Of a DNA stretch of 64,000 nt, positions 43,459 through 53,232 are shown piece by piece. The position numbers and the translations under genes are program-made. Below the pieces are notes generated by a model. It saw only the letters and a list, made by a program, of their open reading frames with translations. It made no database searches and had not been told where the DNA came from. Every line of letters begins with the position of its first letter. Within the stretch, counting starts at the first letter, position 1. The stretch covers positions 494,001-558,000 of the forward strand of contig CAJNDS010000491.1 of the NCBI GenBank assembly GCA_905221605.1, written 5' to 3'. Source of the DNA: Symbiodinium natans. Its lineage: Eukaryota; Sar; Dinophyceae; Suessiales; Symbiodiniaceae.

Positions 43459-44130
43459 ATGAGCTACTACTTGACCATCCAGGCTTCACAGCTGAACCCA
43501 ATTCAATACGTCCGCAGTGAGACATGATAGCACTCGTGTGCTTGCAGGCCCAACAGCTGGCTCCCAACAAGATCGAGAGTTTGCGAATCAGCCCGTGTCG
43601 CTTGCACGACTCGGAGTTGAACGCGGTCGTGGCCGCTGGGTCTGAGTTAGCATCATTTCCCGCAGGACTTGTCATGTTGTACACCATGGCATCCCGCTAG
43701 ACCCGCCTGCAACCCATCCAATGCCAAGGACTCAATTCATCGTGCAGGCCGACAGGCAGGCTTCACCCCGAGCGACAAGACCGAAGACCCGGTGCTCATG
43801 GAAGGGGCCAAGCTTCCTCAAGTCCGAAAGAAGTTGGAGATGGCGTGCGTCAGGTTGACGCTGAGCGAGCAGGCCGAAGAAAAGTTCAAAGCATTTTCGG
43901 AAGGGGTGCTGAAGTTCGGGAAGCCCGCGATGTTGTGCCGCACGATCGTTGCTACCGGAAAGACCGACGAATCAGTTGGCCCCCAGACCGTACACCTGTG
44001 TCACCCGATGTTTGCCAGCGTCCTTGCACGGAAGACCGACCTCAAGGCTGACGTCGTGTCCGAAGCGGAGAGGCCGAAAGCCGTGGTCGAGACCGAGACC
44101 GAGACCGACAGAGAGAACGAGAAGACCTAA
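43459..44130 (+). CDS. Three-exon gene of unknown function
   Basis: Exon 1 begins with ATG at 43459 and reads MSYYLTIQASQLNPIQYVRS, with a possible donor near 43516. Exon 2, about 43546-43660, reads QQLAPNKIESLRISPCRLHD then SELNAVVAAGSELASF. Exon 3, about 43745-44130, reads MEGAKLPQVRKKLEMACVRL, then FGKPAMLCRTIVATGK and a Glu/Thr-rich end, stop TAA. The three pieces join into a small (about 180-residue) alpha-helical acidic protein. The family is not recognised. It ends only 54 bp from the stop of the minus-strand gene at 44184, so the two genes are tail to tail. Confidence 0.55.
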
Positions 44131-44183
44131 AACGACATTAAAATCATTTGCACACTCTCCACCCTTTACAATCCCTTTACCTT

Positions 44184-44836
44184 TCATTTCAGCATTCCTA
44201 TGTCTGACATCAGACCACGGCACGGTGCAAAGCTGGCGTCCGGTCTGGCTTTCGTTTCGGTCCACATCTTCGGGTTGATCACCACGATGCCGCATTCGTC
44301 GGCCTGGAGATCCACTTTCGCAGCCACCGCATCACTCAAGACTGTGGCAATGCTGCTGGCGGACAGCTCGTTGGGCTTCGGGCTAAAAACTTGGAACATC
44401 TTCGCCACCTTGGCAGTGGCCACCTTGCGGATTCGGTCTCGAAGCTCGGAGGCCGCGTCCATGGGTTCGTCGGGCTTTCCGTCGCCTGCCGAGCCGTCAC
44501 CACTGCCTGACGACATCATCATGCTCAAGGACGCCACGGCTCCGGCAGGCGGATAGTCGATCCGCAGCTGGTCCTTGATTTTGGTCACGACGTCCGCCAC
44601 GGATCCATAGCTTAGGAGCTCATCCGGCGCCGCGGATGGGCAGTTCTTGGCAGCACCGCGCAACGTCGCATCGTACTCCCCTTCCTTGGCAGAGAAGCAT
44701 TGTTGCCATGATAGCTATCTCTGAAGCCATGAATCTGCAATTTAAGCATCAGTCGAGAAGCATGCAGATCGTGCATGAGGTCTGCCACCTGCTGCATCGA
44801 GCTCTTCTCGGCGCCTACCTTGGAGGCAGGCTTCAT
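44184..44836 (-). CDS. Minus-strand two-exon gene of unknown function
   Basis: Exon 1 starts with the ATG at 44836, immediately preceded by an in-frame TGA, and reads MKPASKVGAEKSSMQQVADL then MHDLHASRL. Exon 2, about 44690-44184, reads AAPDELLSYGSVADVVTKIK and a Ser/Gly/Asp-rich loop. It continues with ASELRDRIRKVATAKVAKMF, then VDLQADECGIVVINPKMW, and ends DIGMLK. The plus-strand frame opposite is a less protein-like shadow. The CCGA word bias of the cluster is seen on the minus strand here, which supports the strand call. It is the only convincing minus-strand gene in the cluster. Function unknown. Confidence 0.6.
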
Positions 44837-44867
44837 TCATTCAAGCAGGACTCCCGGCACTACGACG

Positions 44868-44961
44868 ACTCTACTACGACGACTCTACTACGACGACGAC
44901 GACGACGACGACGACTACTACTACTACTACTACTACTAGTTCTACTATACTACTACTACTA

Positions 44962-45010
<49 letters not shown>

Positions 45011-45029
45011 CACAACTAATACTCCAAAA

Positions 45030-45107
<78 letters not shown>

Positions 45108-45108
45108 G

Positions 45109-45164
<56 letters not shown>

Positions 45165-45244
45165 CTACTACTAGTACTACTAGTACTACTACCACTACTA
45201 CTACTACTACAACTACTACTACTACTACTACTAGTACTACTAGA

Positions 45245-45313
<69 letters not shown>

Positions 45314-45314
45314 G

Positions 45315-45350
<36 letters not shown>

Positions 45351-45643
45351 CTACTCCTACTCCTACTCCTGCTCCTGCTCCTACTCCTACTACTACTACT
45401 CCTACTACTACTTCTACTACTACTACTGCTACTACTGCTACTACTACTTCTACTTCTACACTAGTACTACGTACTACTAGTACTAGTACTAGTACTAGTA
45501 CTAGTACTAGTACTAGTACTAGTACTAGTAGTAGTACTACTACTACTACTACTACTTCTACTACTACTTGTTACTACTTAGGGTTGAGGGTTTAGGGTTG
45601 ATGGCTTACTACTACTTACTACTACTGCTACTGCTACTGCTAT

Positions 45644-45695
<52 letters not shown>

Positions 45696-45847
45696 GCTAC
45701 TATAACTACTAACTACTAACTACTAACTACTAACTACTAACTACTAACTACTAACTAATACTAACTACTAACTACTAACTTAACTACTAACTACTAACTA
45801 CTAACTACTAACTACTAACTACTAACTCGTAACTACTAACTACTAAG
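44868..45847 (+). repeat. 1-kb TAC/CTA trinucleotide repeat
   Basis: Long runs of TAC/CTA, with CGA, TCC, ACTAGT and TAACTAC variants. A short TTTAGGG patch (45582-45602) is embedded. It lies between the minus-strand gene and the plus-strand exon at 45849 and may be an intron or promoter region of either. Confidence 0.97.
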
Positions 45848-45848
45848 A

Positions 45849-46640
45849 GTGAGCCCAAGCCTTGCATCTTTGTGTACCTGCTGAGGTTGCAGAACGGAGA
45901 GACCGATGAAAGCATCATCTCCTACGTCACCAAGAATACAAAAAGGTCGATGCGGCCGAATGAGCTCGTCACTGTCACAGAAGACCGAGGGCGACCAAGC
46001 CAGACCGACGCCAATGAGGCCGTTGTGTCGTACGTGCTTTGGCCGGTGCCCGAGAAGCTTCTGTCGTGTGTTTACTTCAAGACCGACGGTGCCTCCACCC
46101 GTGCCAGTGTTCGACGGTTCGGGATTACCATGGAGACCGTGGTCAGAGGAGACACAGGCACAGGGGCACAGCTGTCCCATGTGCAGAACGAGGACAGCTG
46201 GTTCGGAGCCTACTGGAACCTCTCCGGTCCGAGGTCTTCGGTGAACGCATTCTTGAGCGCCTGCCGACATCACAAGGATCAGCTGCTTGAGCTGACCGTA
46301 GCCGGGGACCAGTACGAGGACGTTAGAACGATGGTCGAGGCTGCGCACGATGCGAGGCCAGATGCTGTAACTGTTCAAAACCATCTTAGGGTCTGAGTCC
46401 TAGGGATTATTAGGGTTGTTTTGGGTTTAGGGGTTCGAGTGTTTAGGTTTCCGATTATGATCCAGGGTTTGTTTGTCTAATAGAGAGGAGCTCGCAGTCA
46501 CGTCATTGGTAACCCCTGCAATCAGGAGGTTGCGCTATGAGAAGCAGCTCGACGACAGCATCGAGGACCTCCAGAGATTCCGCCGAGAGCACCAGGAGGA
46601 GGAGGAACGACGTCGGAAAGCACGAAAGACTCAGACTGAG
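45849..46640 (+). CDS. Two-exon gene (3' part) of unknown function
   Basis: Exon A, about 45849-46396, reads KPCIFVYLLRLQNGETDESI, ELVTVTEDRGRPSQTDANEA, then SCVYFKTDGASTRASVRRFG, with the aromatic segment NEDSWFGAYWNLSG. Exon B, about 46512-46640, reads RRLRYEKQLDDSIEDLQRFR then EEEERRRKARKTQTE, stop TGA: a short charged coiled-coil end. The intron carries TTTAGGG-like units (46386-46436). No initiator ATG is identified; the upstream part may lie beyond the TAC repeat. The minus-strand frame opposite is a shadow. The family is not recognised. Confidence 0.55.
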
Positions 46641-47065
46641 TGAGAAGACGGCGTGACATGAGTCTCTGAGTCCCCCGGCAGTTTTGTGCTTACTGCCCCC
46701 ACTCTGTAACCGTTGAATAATAATAATAATGATCAGAATACAGATAGATAGAGGACCGACCTAACACTACGCCTAGTTTTGACTGTTACAGTTACAGGGC
46801 GGGGGCAGTGCCCAACTTAGAACGACGGCAGACGCCCGTTGCTTGAAGCGGAGCAACGACGTCAGAAGGCGCGAAAGACTCAGACTGAGTGAGAAGACGA
46901 CGTGACATGCGTCTCTGAGTCCCCTGGCAGTTCTGTGCTTACTGCCCCCAGTCTGTAACAGTTAATGATCCGAATACAGTTATAATATATAGAGGACCTA
47001 ACACTACGCCTAGTTTTGACTGTTACAGGGCGGGGGCAGGAACGACTAACACTACGCCTAGTTTT
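46592..47065 (+). repeat. Tandem duplication of a gene 3' end
   Basis: 46592-46816 (last codons, stop and 3' flank of the preceding gene) is repeated with modest divergence at about 46848-47040. Shared words include cgaaagactcagactgagtg, ctctgagtcccc, cttactgccccca and cactacgcctagttttgact. A third short piece follows at 47041-47065. Confidence 0.85.
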
Positions 47066-47114
47066 CACTGTTACAGGCCGAGCTACTAGTTTTGAGTTTG
47101 TTTGTCCCTCAGAT

Positions 47115-48405
47115 TTTGCTGTTGCTCGACTGTTTAAAGTCAAGGTCGCGATCGCAGCTGAAGTCCGTCAAGGCCGTGTCAGAGTCAGTCAGGAAGCCTG
47201 CGGTGTGTGTGTGTGTGTGTGTGTGTGTGTCATTTGCAATTCATTGTTCACAGGCAGTGATGGATGAGTGGGAAAATGGTGGCTGGCGGCCCAGCCCGAA
47301 ACACATGCTTACAGACCAGAGAGATACTGAAAGTTTTGCATTTCGAGTCTGGCCATGTTAAACCTTGATGACCCCGCCCGCCGCAGCTGATTCGGCAACG
47401 AGGGCTGCCAGACCGTAGGGCCGACTGCAGGCATGCCGACTCGTGTGGGTGTGTACCGTTGGGAGCACAGCACCCGCGTGGAGATGTTGTTCTTGTTTGC
47501 AGATTGGCGGGTGGGCTTTAAGAGGACGACCAGCAGCCCGCTTGAATTTACAGTTTTCTGTTGTTGTGTTGGTATGCTTGTTTGGCTTGCCTGAGTCTTG
47601 TGCTGGCTAAGGAAAAGGCAACATAGCGTATGGAATGCAGGGGACCTGGAGTTCGCCCGATGGCTCCATATGGCTGGCAGACTTCGCGTGCTGCGCACAC
47701 CCGTCTGTGCGGCAGCATCAGATTCGACTGCAGCACATAGACCGAAATTGCCCCTTGGTGAAGCAGCAGCTTTTGCTTCTGTTTTTGAAAACAGTTCTTC
47801 CTGAAGCAGTGAATGTGCAGTCCTAGTTCTATTCGACACATCCAAGATTTCAGCGATGGTATTCGGCACGTCTACTTCCTCGGCACACTCGAAGTGGAAT
47901 CGCAGACCGCCTTGCCCTTGACCGCCTTGGCCGATGTTCAATGTGCTGAGGACGGAGAAGGTGGCTGGGTGTTGCTGTAATATTTTGGTCCGACTGTCAG
48001 ACAGACCGAATAGAACCAGGGACGGCAGCTGAGAATCAGCCACGCCGTCGGTGTTTGCTCGTTGCTGAATCAGCATGTTTCACAGACTGACAGACAGTCT
48101 TTTACACCAGAATTGCTCCGCCGGCTCTTCTGGCTGACGTGCCAAGTTCAGAAGTAGACCGACGCGTGTCTTCAGAGTACCGTTTCCAGTTGGTGATTAA
48201 AAAATGTCGTGCAAGTGAGTGCATGTCAGCATTCATATTGAGATGGTTGAGTTTTCAGATGCCTTCGTGCCAAGGCTGCAGCAGAACGACAACTCACGTC
48301 GGAGAGAGGGGATCACTTGTAACACGACCGACGTTTCGGCAGCGCCCGACGAAAATGGAGCGATCAGCACATGGAAGTTAGTGATAGTGATGCTGATTTT
48401 GAGTT
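47115..48405 (+). CDS. Five-exon gene of unknown function
   Basis: Plus-strand segments with protein-like content: about 47115-47195 (LKSVKAVSESVRKPA), 47260-47358 (MDEWENGGWRPSPKHMLTDQ; preceded by a pyrimidine-GT-rich intron end and cag), about 47640-47825 (DGSIWLADFACCAHPSVRQH, then LVKQQLLLLFLKTVLPEAVN), about 47855-47980 (SDGIRHVYFLGTLEVESQTA, LADVQCAEDGEGGWVLL, stop TAA), and about 48220-48405 (SDAFVPRLQQNDNSRRREGI; PDENGAISTWKL). A longer open frame on the opposite strand (47309-48076) reads as low-complexity and was rejected. A GT microsatellite (47202-47230) lies in the first intron. Exon joins and even the unity of the gene are uncertain. Confidence 0.4.
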
Positions 48406-49130
48406 GTTTTTTTTTTTTTTTAATTTTTTAATCGGGCCTTGCTATTTAACCCCAAGAAAATCGTATCTATCCCTATTAAATACATAGGAACTCATCCCTT
48501 TTAGAATCATCCCCCCACCAAATTGCCCCCCACGCTATGGATGATGTTTTTCTTTTTTTTTGTGGGGGGGGGGGGTGACACTAATCACCATCCAACATGA
48601 ACACCTTGTCGCGCTTGCCCTTGTTCCGACGAGACGAGGCAGGCATTTCCAAAACTGAGCCTCAAGTGCACAGCCCCCTCCCCACTTCTTGCCTCAAACC
48701 CCTTTTTTCCGCGCTCAGCTTGTCGACAGAATCCCAAGCTGGGTGGACCTAACGCTGCCTCTCAGGCAACGTGCGGAGATGGGGAGCGCGATGGCAGAGG
48801 GACCCGCGGCTCGATTTTTTCTGCTACTGGCACCGATCTAAGAACTCGAAACTTGCAACTTTTGCATCAGCTTGCATGCCTCGCAATACCTTTGGAAGCA
48901 GTTGCCCAAAAGAGCCCAGCAAGAAACCGTCGGCAAGTGTGCTGGGGCAGAGATCGTATTCAGGAGTCAGATGTCGCCGGCACCATCAACTTCTCCATGT
49001 TTCTGGCCGCCCTGGAGCACACGCGAGCTCTGAGCCTGGGGAAGCTCCTCCGGAGGCTGCGGCTCGAGGTGGCTTGGAGTTTCAGCGTTTCGCGTGCAGT
49101 GTAGTGATACTACTGGAAAGCTCATGAAGT
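48406..49130. other. Gene-free stretch, edge of the CCGA-rich domain
   Basis: Contains T-runs (48408-48430), an AT-richer patch (48420-48500) and a poly-G run near 48565. No supported gene. The CCGA-rich vocabulary fades here. Confidence 0.5.
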
Positions 49131-49242
49131 CTTGGTAGCCCAGTAGTACCCTTTACCCTTTTTTTGGTTTGTGGGTTCCCTTATAAAGTAACCAACCCAA
49201 AAAAGGGTGCCCTTATCATAATATGGCTACTGGGCTACCAAG
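49131..49242. mobile_element. Foldback element D with 4-bp flanking duplication
   Basis: A perfect 16-bp terminal inverted repeat, cttggtagcccagtag ... ctactgggctaccaag, encloses 80 bp. The four bases aagt precede the left end and follow the right end, consistent with a target-site duplication. Non-coding and too small to be autonomous. Confidence 0.8.
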
Positions 49243-51535
49243 AAGTGCAGCGAGAGCGAAAGAGTCATGAAGTCCTTTGCGAGTTGGTCTTGGAGATGTC
49301 TTGGGGACGTCCAGGCAGCAGCGCTCTCTAAGCGGGCCGCCCCTGCCTGGCGGGGCCTTGGCACGCGTGCGCCCCAGTTTGGCTCCTTGTCCTCGAAATC
49401 TGAGCCCAAAGGCTGCTTCTGCTGTGTCTAGGCATGTATCCACGCATCCACCGCACCTTCGATTTTGGAGCAGCATCGCCGTGAAACCCTCATTTAGGCG
49501 ATGGAGGCCCCTGTCCGACCCTCGAAAGCCAGAGCCCCCAAAGCGAGGTCCTGGGGACCACCGGAGGGTCCTTCCCCCGCTTGCCCCTGGGCTGCCAGAT
49601 CTTGCTTCCATCTGAGCCCTGAACCCTGAACCCTCAGCCCTAGACCCTAAATCCATAGTGTATTCCCTCTTCAGTTGCCCCGTGGAGCATGGCTAGACGG
49701 GTGGCAAAAAACCCATAGTGTAGTGTAGTTCGAGCCCAGCCTCCAGTTTAGTGAATGCTCGTCTTGAAGGGGTGGAACTTCAGAGAACAGGTCGTGCAAA
49801 AGAGATGCTGCTGTAGTGTCATCGAAAGCCTCAGGGACTTGTTGGCAGGGACTTGTCTATATTCTGGATGTCGAAGGTTGACTGTTCGAGTTTCCGTGTG
49901 ACATTGACAATGGACATGAGATCGTTTGCTTCAGGCTGGAGCGAGGTACTTCGAGACTTGGCAATTTCAACTCACAAGACTTGCCAGCGACATTGTTTGC
50001 GCATGCTTTGCGCATTTTGAAATCAAGTGACACACGGGTCGGTTCAGCCCGTGGGAATGCAACATCTACAGCCTTTCACGCTCTCAGCTGCCTGTTGAAA
50101 CCCTAAACCCTAAATCCTAAACCCTAAACCCTCAAGCTTTGGTGGGTGCAGGAAACCCCTGACAGAATCCAAGATGGACCAATCGAGGCTATGCCGACTG
50201 CTGTGCCGACAAGTCGAACGCAACTTGCTGGACCCAGGCCTACGACTGGGAACTCTGTTGCATCTCAGCTGGATGGAGGAACTCTGACCCCGAACCGAAG
50301 CCCAAGCTTCAGCAGACCCAACTGCACTTGAAACTGCCCTCTGACTTGAGATCCTCCGCCATCAAAACTTTTCGCACCTCCTGGCGGGCAACTCTGTCTG
50401 CCTCTTCGTGAGAAAGGATGGGGTTGTAGCCACATGCTGGACCAGGTGTCGAAGCCTTCACATCGGGGGGGTCAAGACTACCGTGTAGGATCTGGGTGTA
50501 GTTCATGATTCATTATCTATGAAAGATGTATGCATCCACGTAGGAAGAACTCTTGGGCTTTTGGAAAAATGTGTGGTGCCTGACGAGCACAGACCCACCA
50601 CACTTAGCCGAACCTGTCTTGAAGACCTTTGATACAACAGACATGACACCCCTCACAAGAAACCTCTAAACCTAAACCCTAAACCCCAAACCCCAAACCC
50701 TAAACCCTAAAACCCTAAACCCGACACCCCCTTCTTCCCAGACCCCCGATGTCCTGGACTTTGGGCCGATCGCTCAGGTGAGGAGCCCGAGCCGTGGCAG
50801 ACTTGGGAGCAGCCAAGTCTCGAAGGGCGCACGGCCATGCAAGAGGCCGGTGGAGGGATCATGTATGTGAGCAAGCTAGGTACTCTTGGAACGCTTATAG
50901 TAGCATATAGGGGCTGGGTGCATAAGAAAGCATGGCTTTTGCATTCGCGGCGGAAGGCTTCAGATTAAGCAGCTGCTGGGTTCTGCCGCGAGGTTCCCAA
51001 GCAGGTCCAGCTCAGCCAGCTCATGTCGGAAGCGGGGTCAGACAAGGCTCAGAGTCTAAGATGCAATTGGCATCGGGTTAGCAGGGCTCGTCACCTGAGT
51101 TATTGAGTTGTCGGAAGGGATGGCAGAGGTGAAGGGCCATCGGCACTGTGTATGCGTAGAGTGGCCACGGTCAGTTCAGAGCATGGTCAAATTTGAGGAT
51201 GGGGGCTCTCGCACATTCTCGCACCACCAAATCAATTTTCAGCCAACGCCTCCTTGAACCACGGACTGAGCGCACAACACAAGCGATGGAAGCTTCGATG
51301 TCCGGTTGTTGTCACCGTCATATGCTCGTGAAGAGTTTCGTGTAGTTTCGTCGTTTCGGGAGGGAGATGGCGCTTCCCGAGAACCTGAGGTTCAACGCTT
51401 GGCAGTTTCTTGGAGCTCCCCACATCTCTGAACTTCCAAAATGTGCTCGGCTCAAAGCCCTATAGATTTTGCTGCGGAGGTCGCGATGTCCCAGAGCACG
51501 CGTCCAGCTCGAAGCACACATCTCTCTCCCTCCCC
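49243..51535. other. Gene-free stretch with CCCTAAA patches
   Basis: CCCTAAA-like patches lie at 49615-49652, 50098-50133 and 50662-50723. The 25-bp dispersed word of 42950 recurs at 49676. Frames on both strands have no recognisable motifs. Two long minus-strand frames (to 147 codons) are Gly/Arg-rich artefacts. Confidence 0.5.
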
Positions 51536-52570
51536 ATGGGACAGGCCTTTGGTCCGGATGGGTCACATTCACCACAGTACACGCCGGAGGCCCTGGCAGC
51601 GCTGCGAAGTCAGGGCCTGTTTGAGTCAGGCGAGGCCGTTCGGATCGTGGTCATGTCCGACACACACAATATGGTGAGCACTGCCACGGACGCCTCACGC
51701 GTGCCGCCCGGTGATGTGTTCATCCACTGCGGCGATGTCACTGTGGATGGTACGGCCAGAGAAGCCTGCACCTTCAACAACTGGCTTGGTTTACTGCCCC
51801 ACAAGCACCGCATCGTCATAGCTGGGAACCATGACCTGGTCTTCGATCCCGAGACGTACCACGCCAACGTGGCAATGTCCTCAAAGGATAGGAAGGCCAA
51901 ACATGCTGCCAGTGGTGCAGTGGAGGGCTGGAATCTGCCTGAGTATATGCCTTCTGAGGACGTAGACCCCGACGGCAGGAAGCAGGCTCTTTCCACGTGG
52001 CGCTGTCAAGTGAGGCAGCGCCTACTCAGCAACGCGACGCTGTACCTGGAGGGTGAAGCGGCTGAACTGGCCATCCAGATCGAACGCGGTGCAAACGTGG
52101 GCCGCACAGTTCACCTGCACATTGCTGGGGCACCACACACCGACGTGATTGCAATGAGCTCCATGCGAGCTTTCGCTGTGGATGAGGAACGACAGCTGGC
52201 AGTGTTCAGCCGTTGCCTGGAAGTCCCGCTGGACATTCTCATCACTCACGGTCCACCCTATGGCATTCTTGACAAGTTCGTCGGTACGCATACGGGCTCG
52301 AAAGCACTCGCGCGAGCTCTGGCTCGCTGTTCGCCGCCCAGTGGGCGTGCCCCTTCCTTCCATGTCTTCGGGCACGTGCACAAGCAAAAGGGAATGCAGG
52401 TGGGTGCTACGCTGCCTTTGTCTGATGCAAGAGGTGCTGACCGGATGGAGCTGTCCACGACCTTCGTCAATGCAGCGTCTGTCACCGGCATGAAGCATCG
52501 GATTCGCGACGACCCTGCTGTCATCATGGATGTTCCGGTGACGAGTCTGGTTGCGCACCTGCCGAAGTAA
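51536..52570 (+). CDS. Calcineurin-like metallophosphoesterase, MPPED type
   Basis: An uninterrupted 344-residue frame from ATG 51536 (MGQAFGPDG, good context cccATGG) to TAA. The frame is open further upstream, but only from a TTG, so the ATG is preferred. Metal-binding motifs are in the expected order: SDTHN (D42, H44), CGDVT (D67), AGNHD (N98, H99), ILITHGPPYG (H238) and FGHVH (H280, H282). The order, spacing and THGPP motif fit the MPPED1/MPPED2 branch, which hydrolyses phosphodiesters with two metal ions. It is somewhat longer than the animal proteins, with an extra acidic/charged stretch after the GNHD motif. Gly2 offers a possible myristoylation site (weak). The likely location is the cytosol. 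No introns, and no neighbouring genes within 1 kb. The natural substrate cannot be told from sequence. Confidence 0.92.
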   Translation: MGQAFGPDGSHSPQYTPEALAALRSQGLFESGEAVRIVVMSDTHNMVSTATDASRVPPGDVFIHCGDVTVDGTAREACTFNNWLGLLPHKHRIVIAGNHDLVFDPETYHANVAMSSKDRKAKHAASGAVEGWNLPEYMPSEDVDPDGRKQALSTWRCQVRQRLLSNATLYLEGEAAELAIQIERGANVGRTVHLHIAGAPHTDVIAMSSMRAFAVDEERQLAVFSRCLEVPLDILITHGPPYGILDKFVGTHTGSKALARALARCSPPSGRAPSFHVFGHVHKQKGMQVGATLPLSDARGADRMELSTTFVNAASVTGMKHRIRDDPAVIMDVPVTSLVAHLPK

Positions 52571-52716
52571 ACCCCTGTCACTTCCATGCTCCATCCGGCA
52601 GTGCAGTGTAGCCCAGAGATCCTTACACGACGAAGTCCCTGAAGAGTAGCATAGTGTACCTGCAAGGTTGTAAGGGGCATATTGGGGAAATTAGGGTACC
52701 TTATTGGGGGCCTTTA

Positions 52717-52785
52717 CTGTATGGGAATCCTATTATTTGGGGCTCTATTTTAGGGGTCCCCTATTTTCGTAAACCCCACTGGTCC
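52717..52785. repeat. Dispersed repeat, copy 2
   Basis: gggaatcctattatttgggg followed by tctattttaggggtccc and cgtaaa matches the 1590-1640 segment. It starts about 150 bp after the stop of the phosphoesterase. Confidence 0.55.
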
Positions 52786-52904
52786 TCTGCGGTCCACAGC
52801 CCAGGAATGGGTACTGCCCCGTCTACGAAGCGCTGCTCCAGCACATGAAGGTCAACCGCCTGTTGCCGGGCCAAGTGTACCCCAAAACATATTTTGAACT
52901 ATAC

Positions 52905-52938
52905 GTTATATATATATATATACATGTACATGAACATT

Positions 52939-52970
<32 letters not shown>

Positions 52971-52985
52971 TATATATATATATTT
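52905..52985. repeat. TA/CATA microsatellite
   Basis: TA repeats changing to catata units and back. Non-coding. Confidence 0.9.
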
Positions 52986-53141
52986 ATAGTCTTATGGCCA
53001 TATTATAGCCATAACCTTTTGTTTTTCAAGTTAGCAGCGCCGTAGGCCCAAAGAGCTGCCAAGGCTTGAGGTGGGCTTGGGCACGCAGATCCCGGACTCC
53101 TTGAGTTCCATGGCAGGCCACCCGGCGCTCCCTTTTTGGGT

Positions 53142-53232
53142 GGGTTTAGGGCTTAGGGTTGAGGGCTAGGGTTTAGGGTTTAGGGTTTTCAGGGTTTTAG
53201 GGTTTTAGGGTTTAGGGTTTAGGGTTTAGGGG
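53142..53232 (+). repeat. TTTAGGG array
   Basis: About 11 TTTAGGG-like units with T-run variants. Confidence 0.9.

Noticed and set aside
47309-48076. A 255-codon minus-strand frame
   Set aside because: Plus-strand segments in the same interval read as better protein (for example SDGIRHVYFLGTLEVESQTA) and fit the strand of the neighbours; the minus frame is low-complexity and probably a shadow.
51410-51535. Upstream extension of the phosphoesterase frame
   Set aside because: It begins with TTG, not ATG. The first in-frame ATG (51536) has a good context and precedes the conserved domain.
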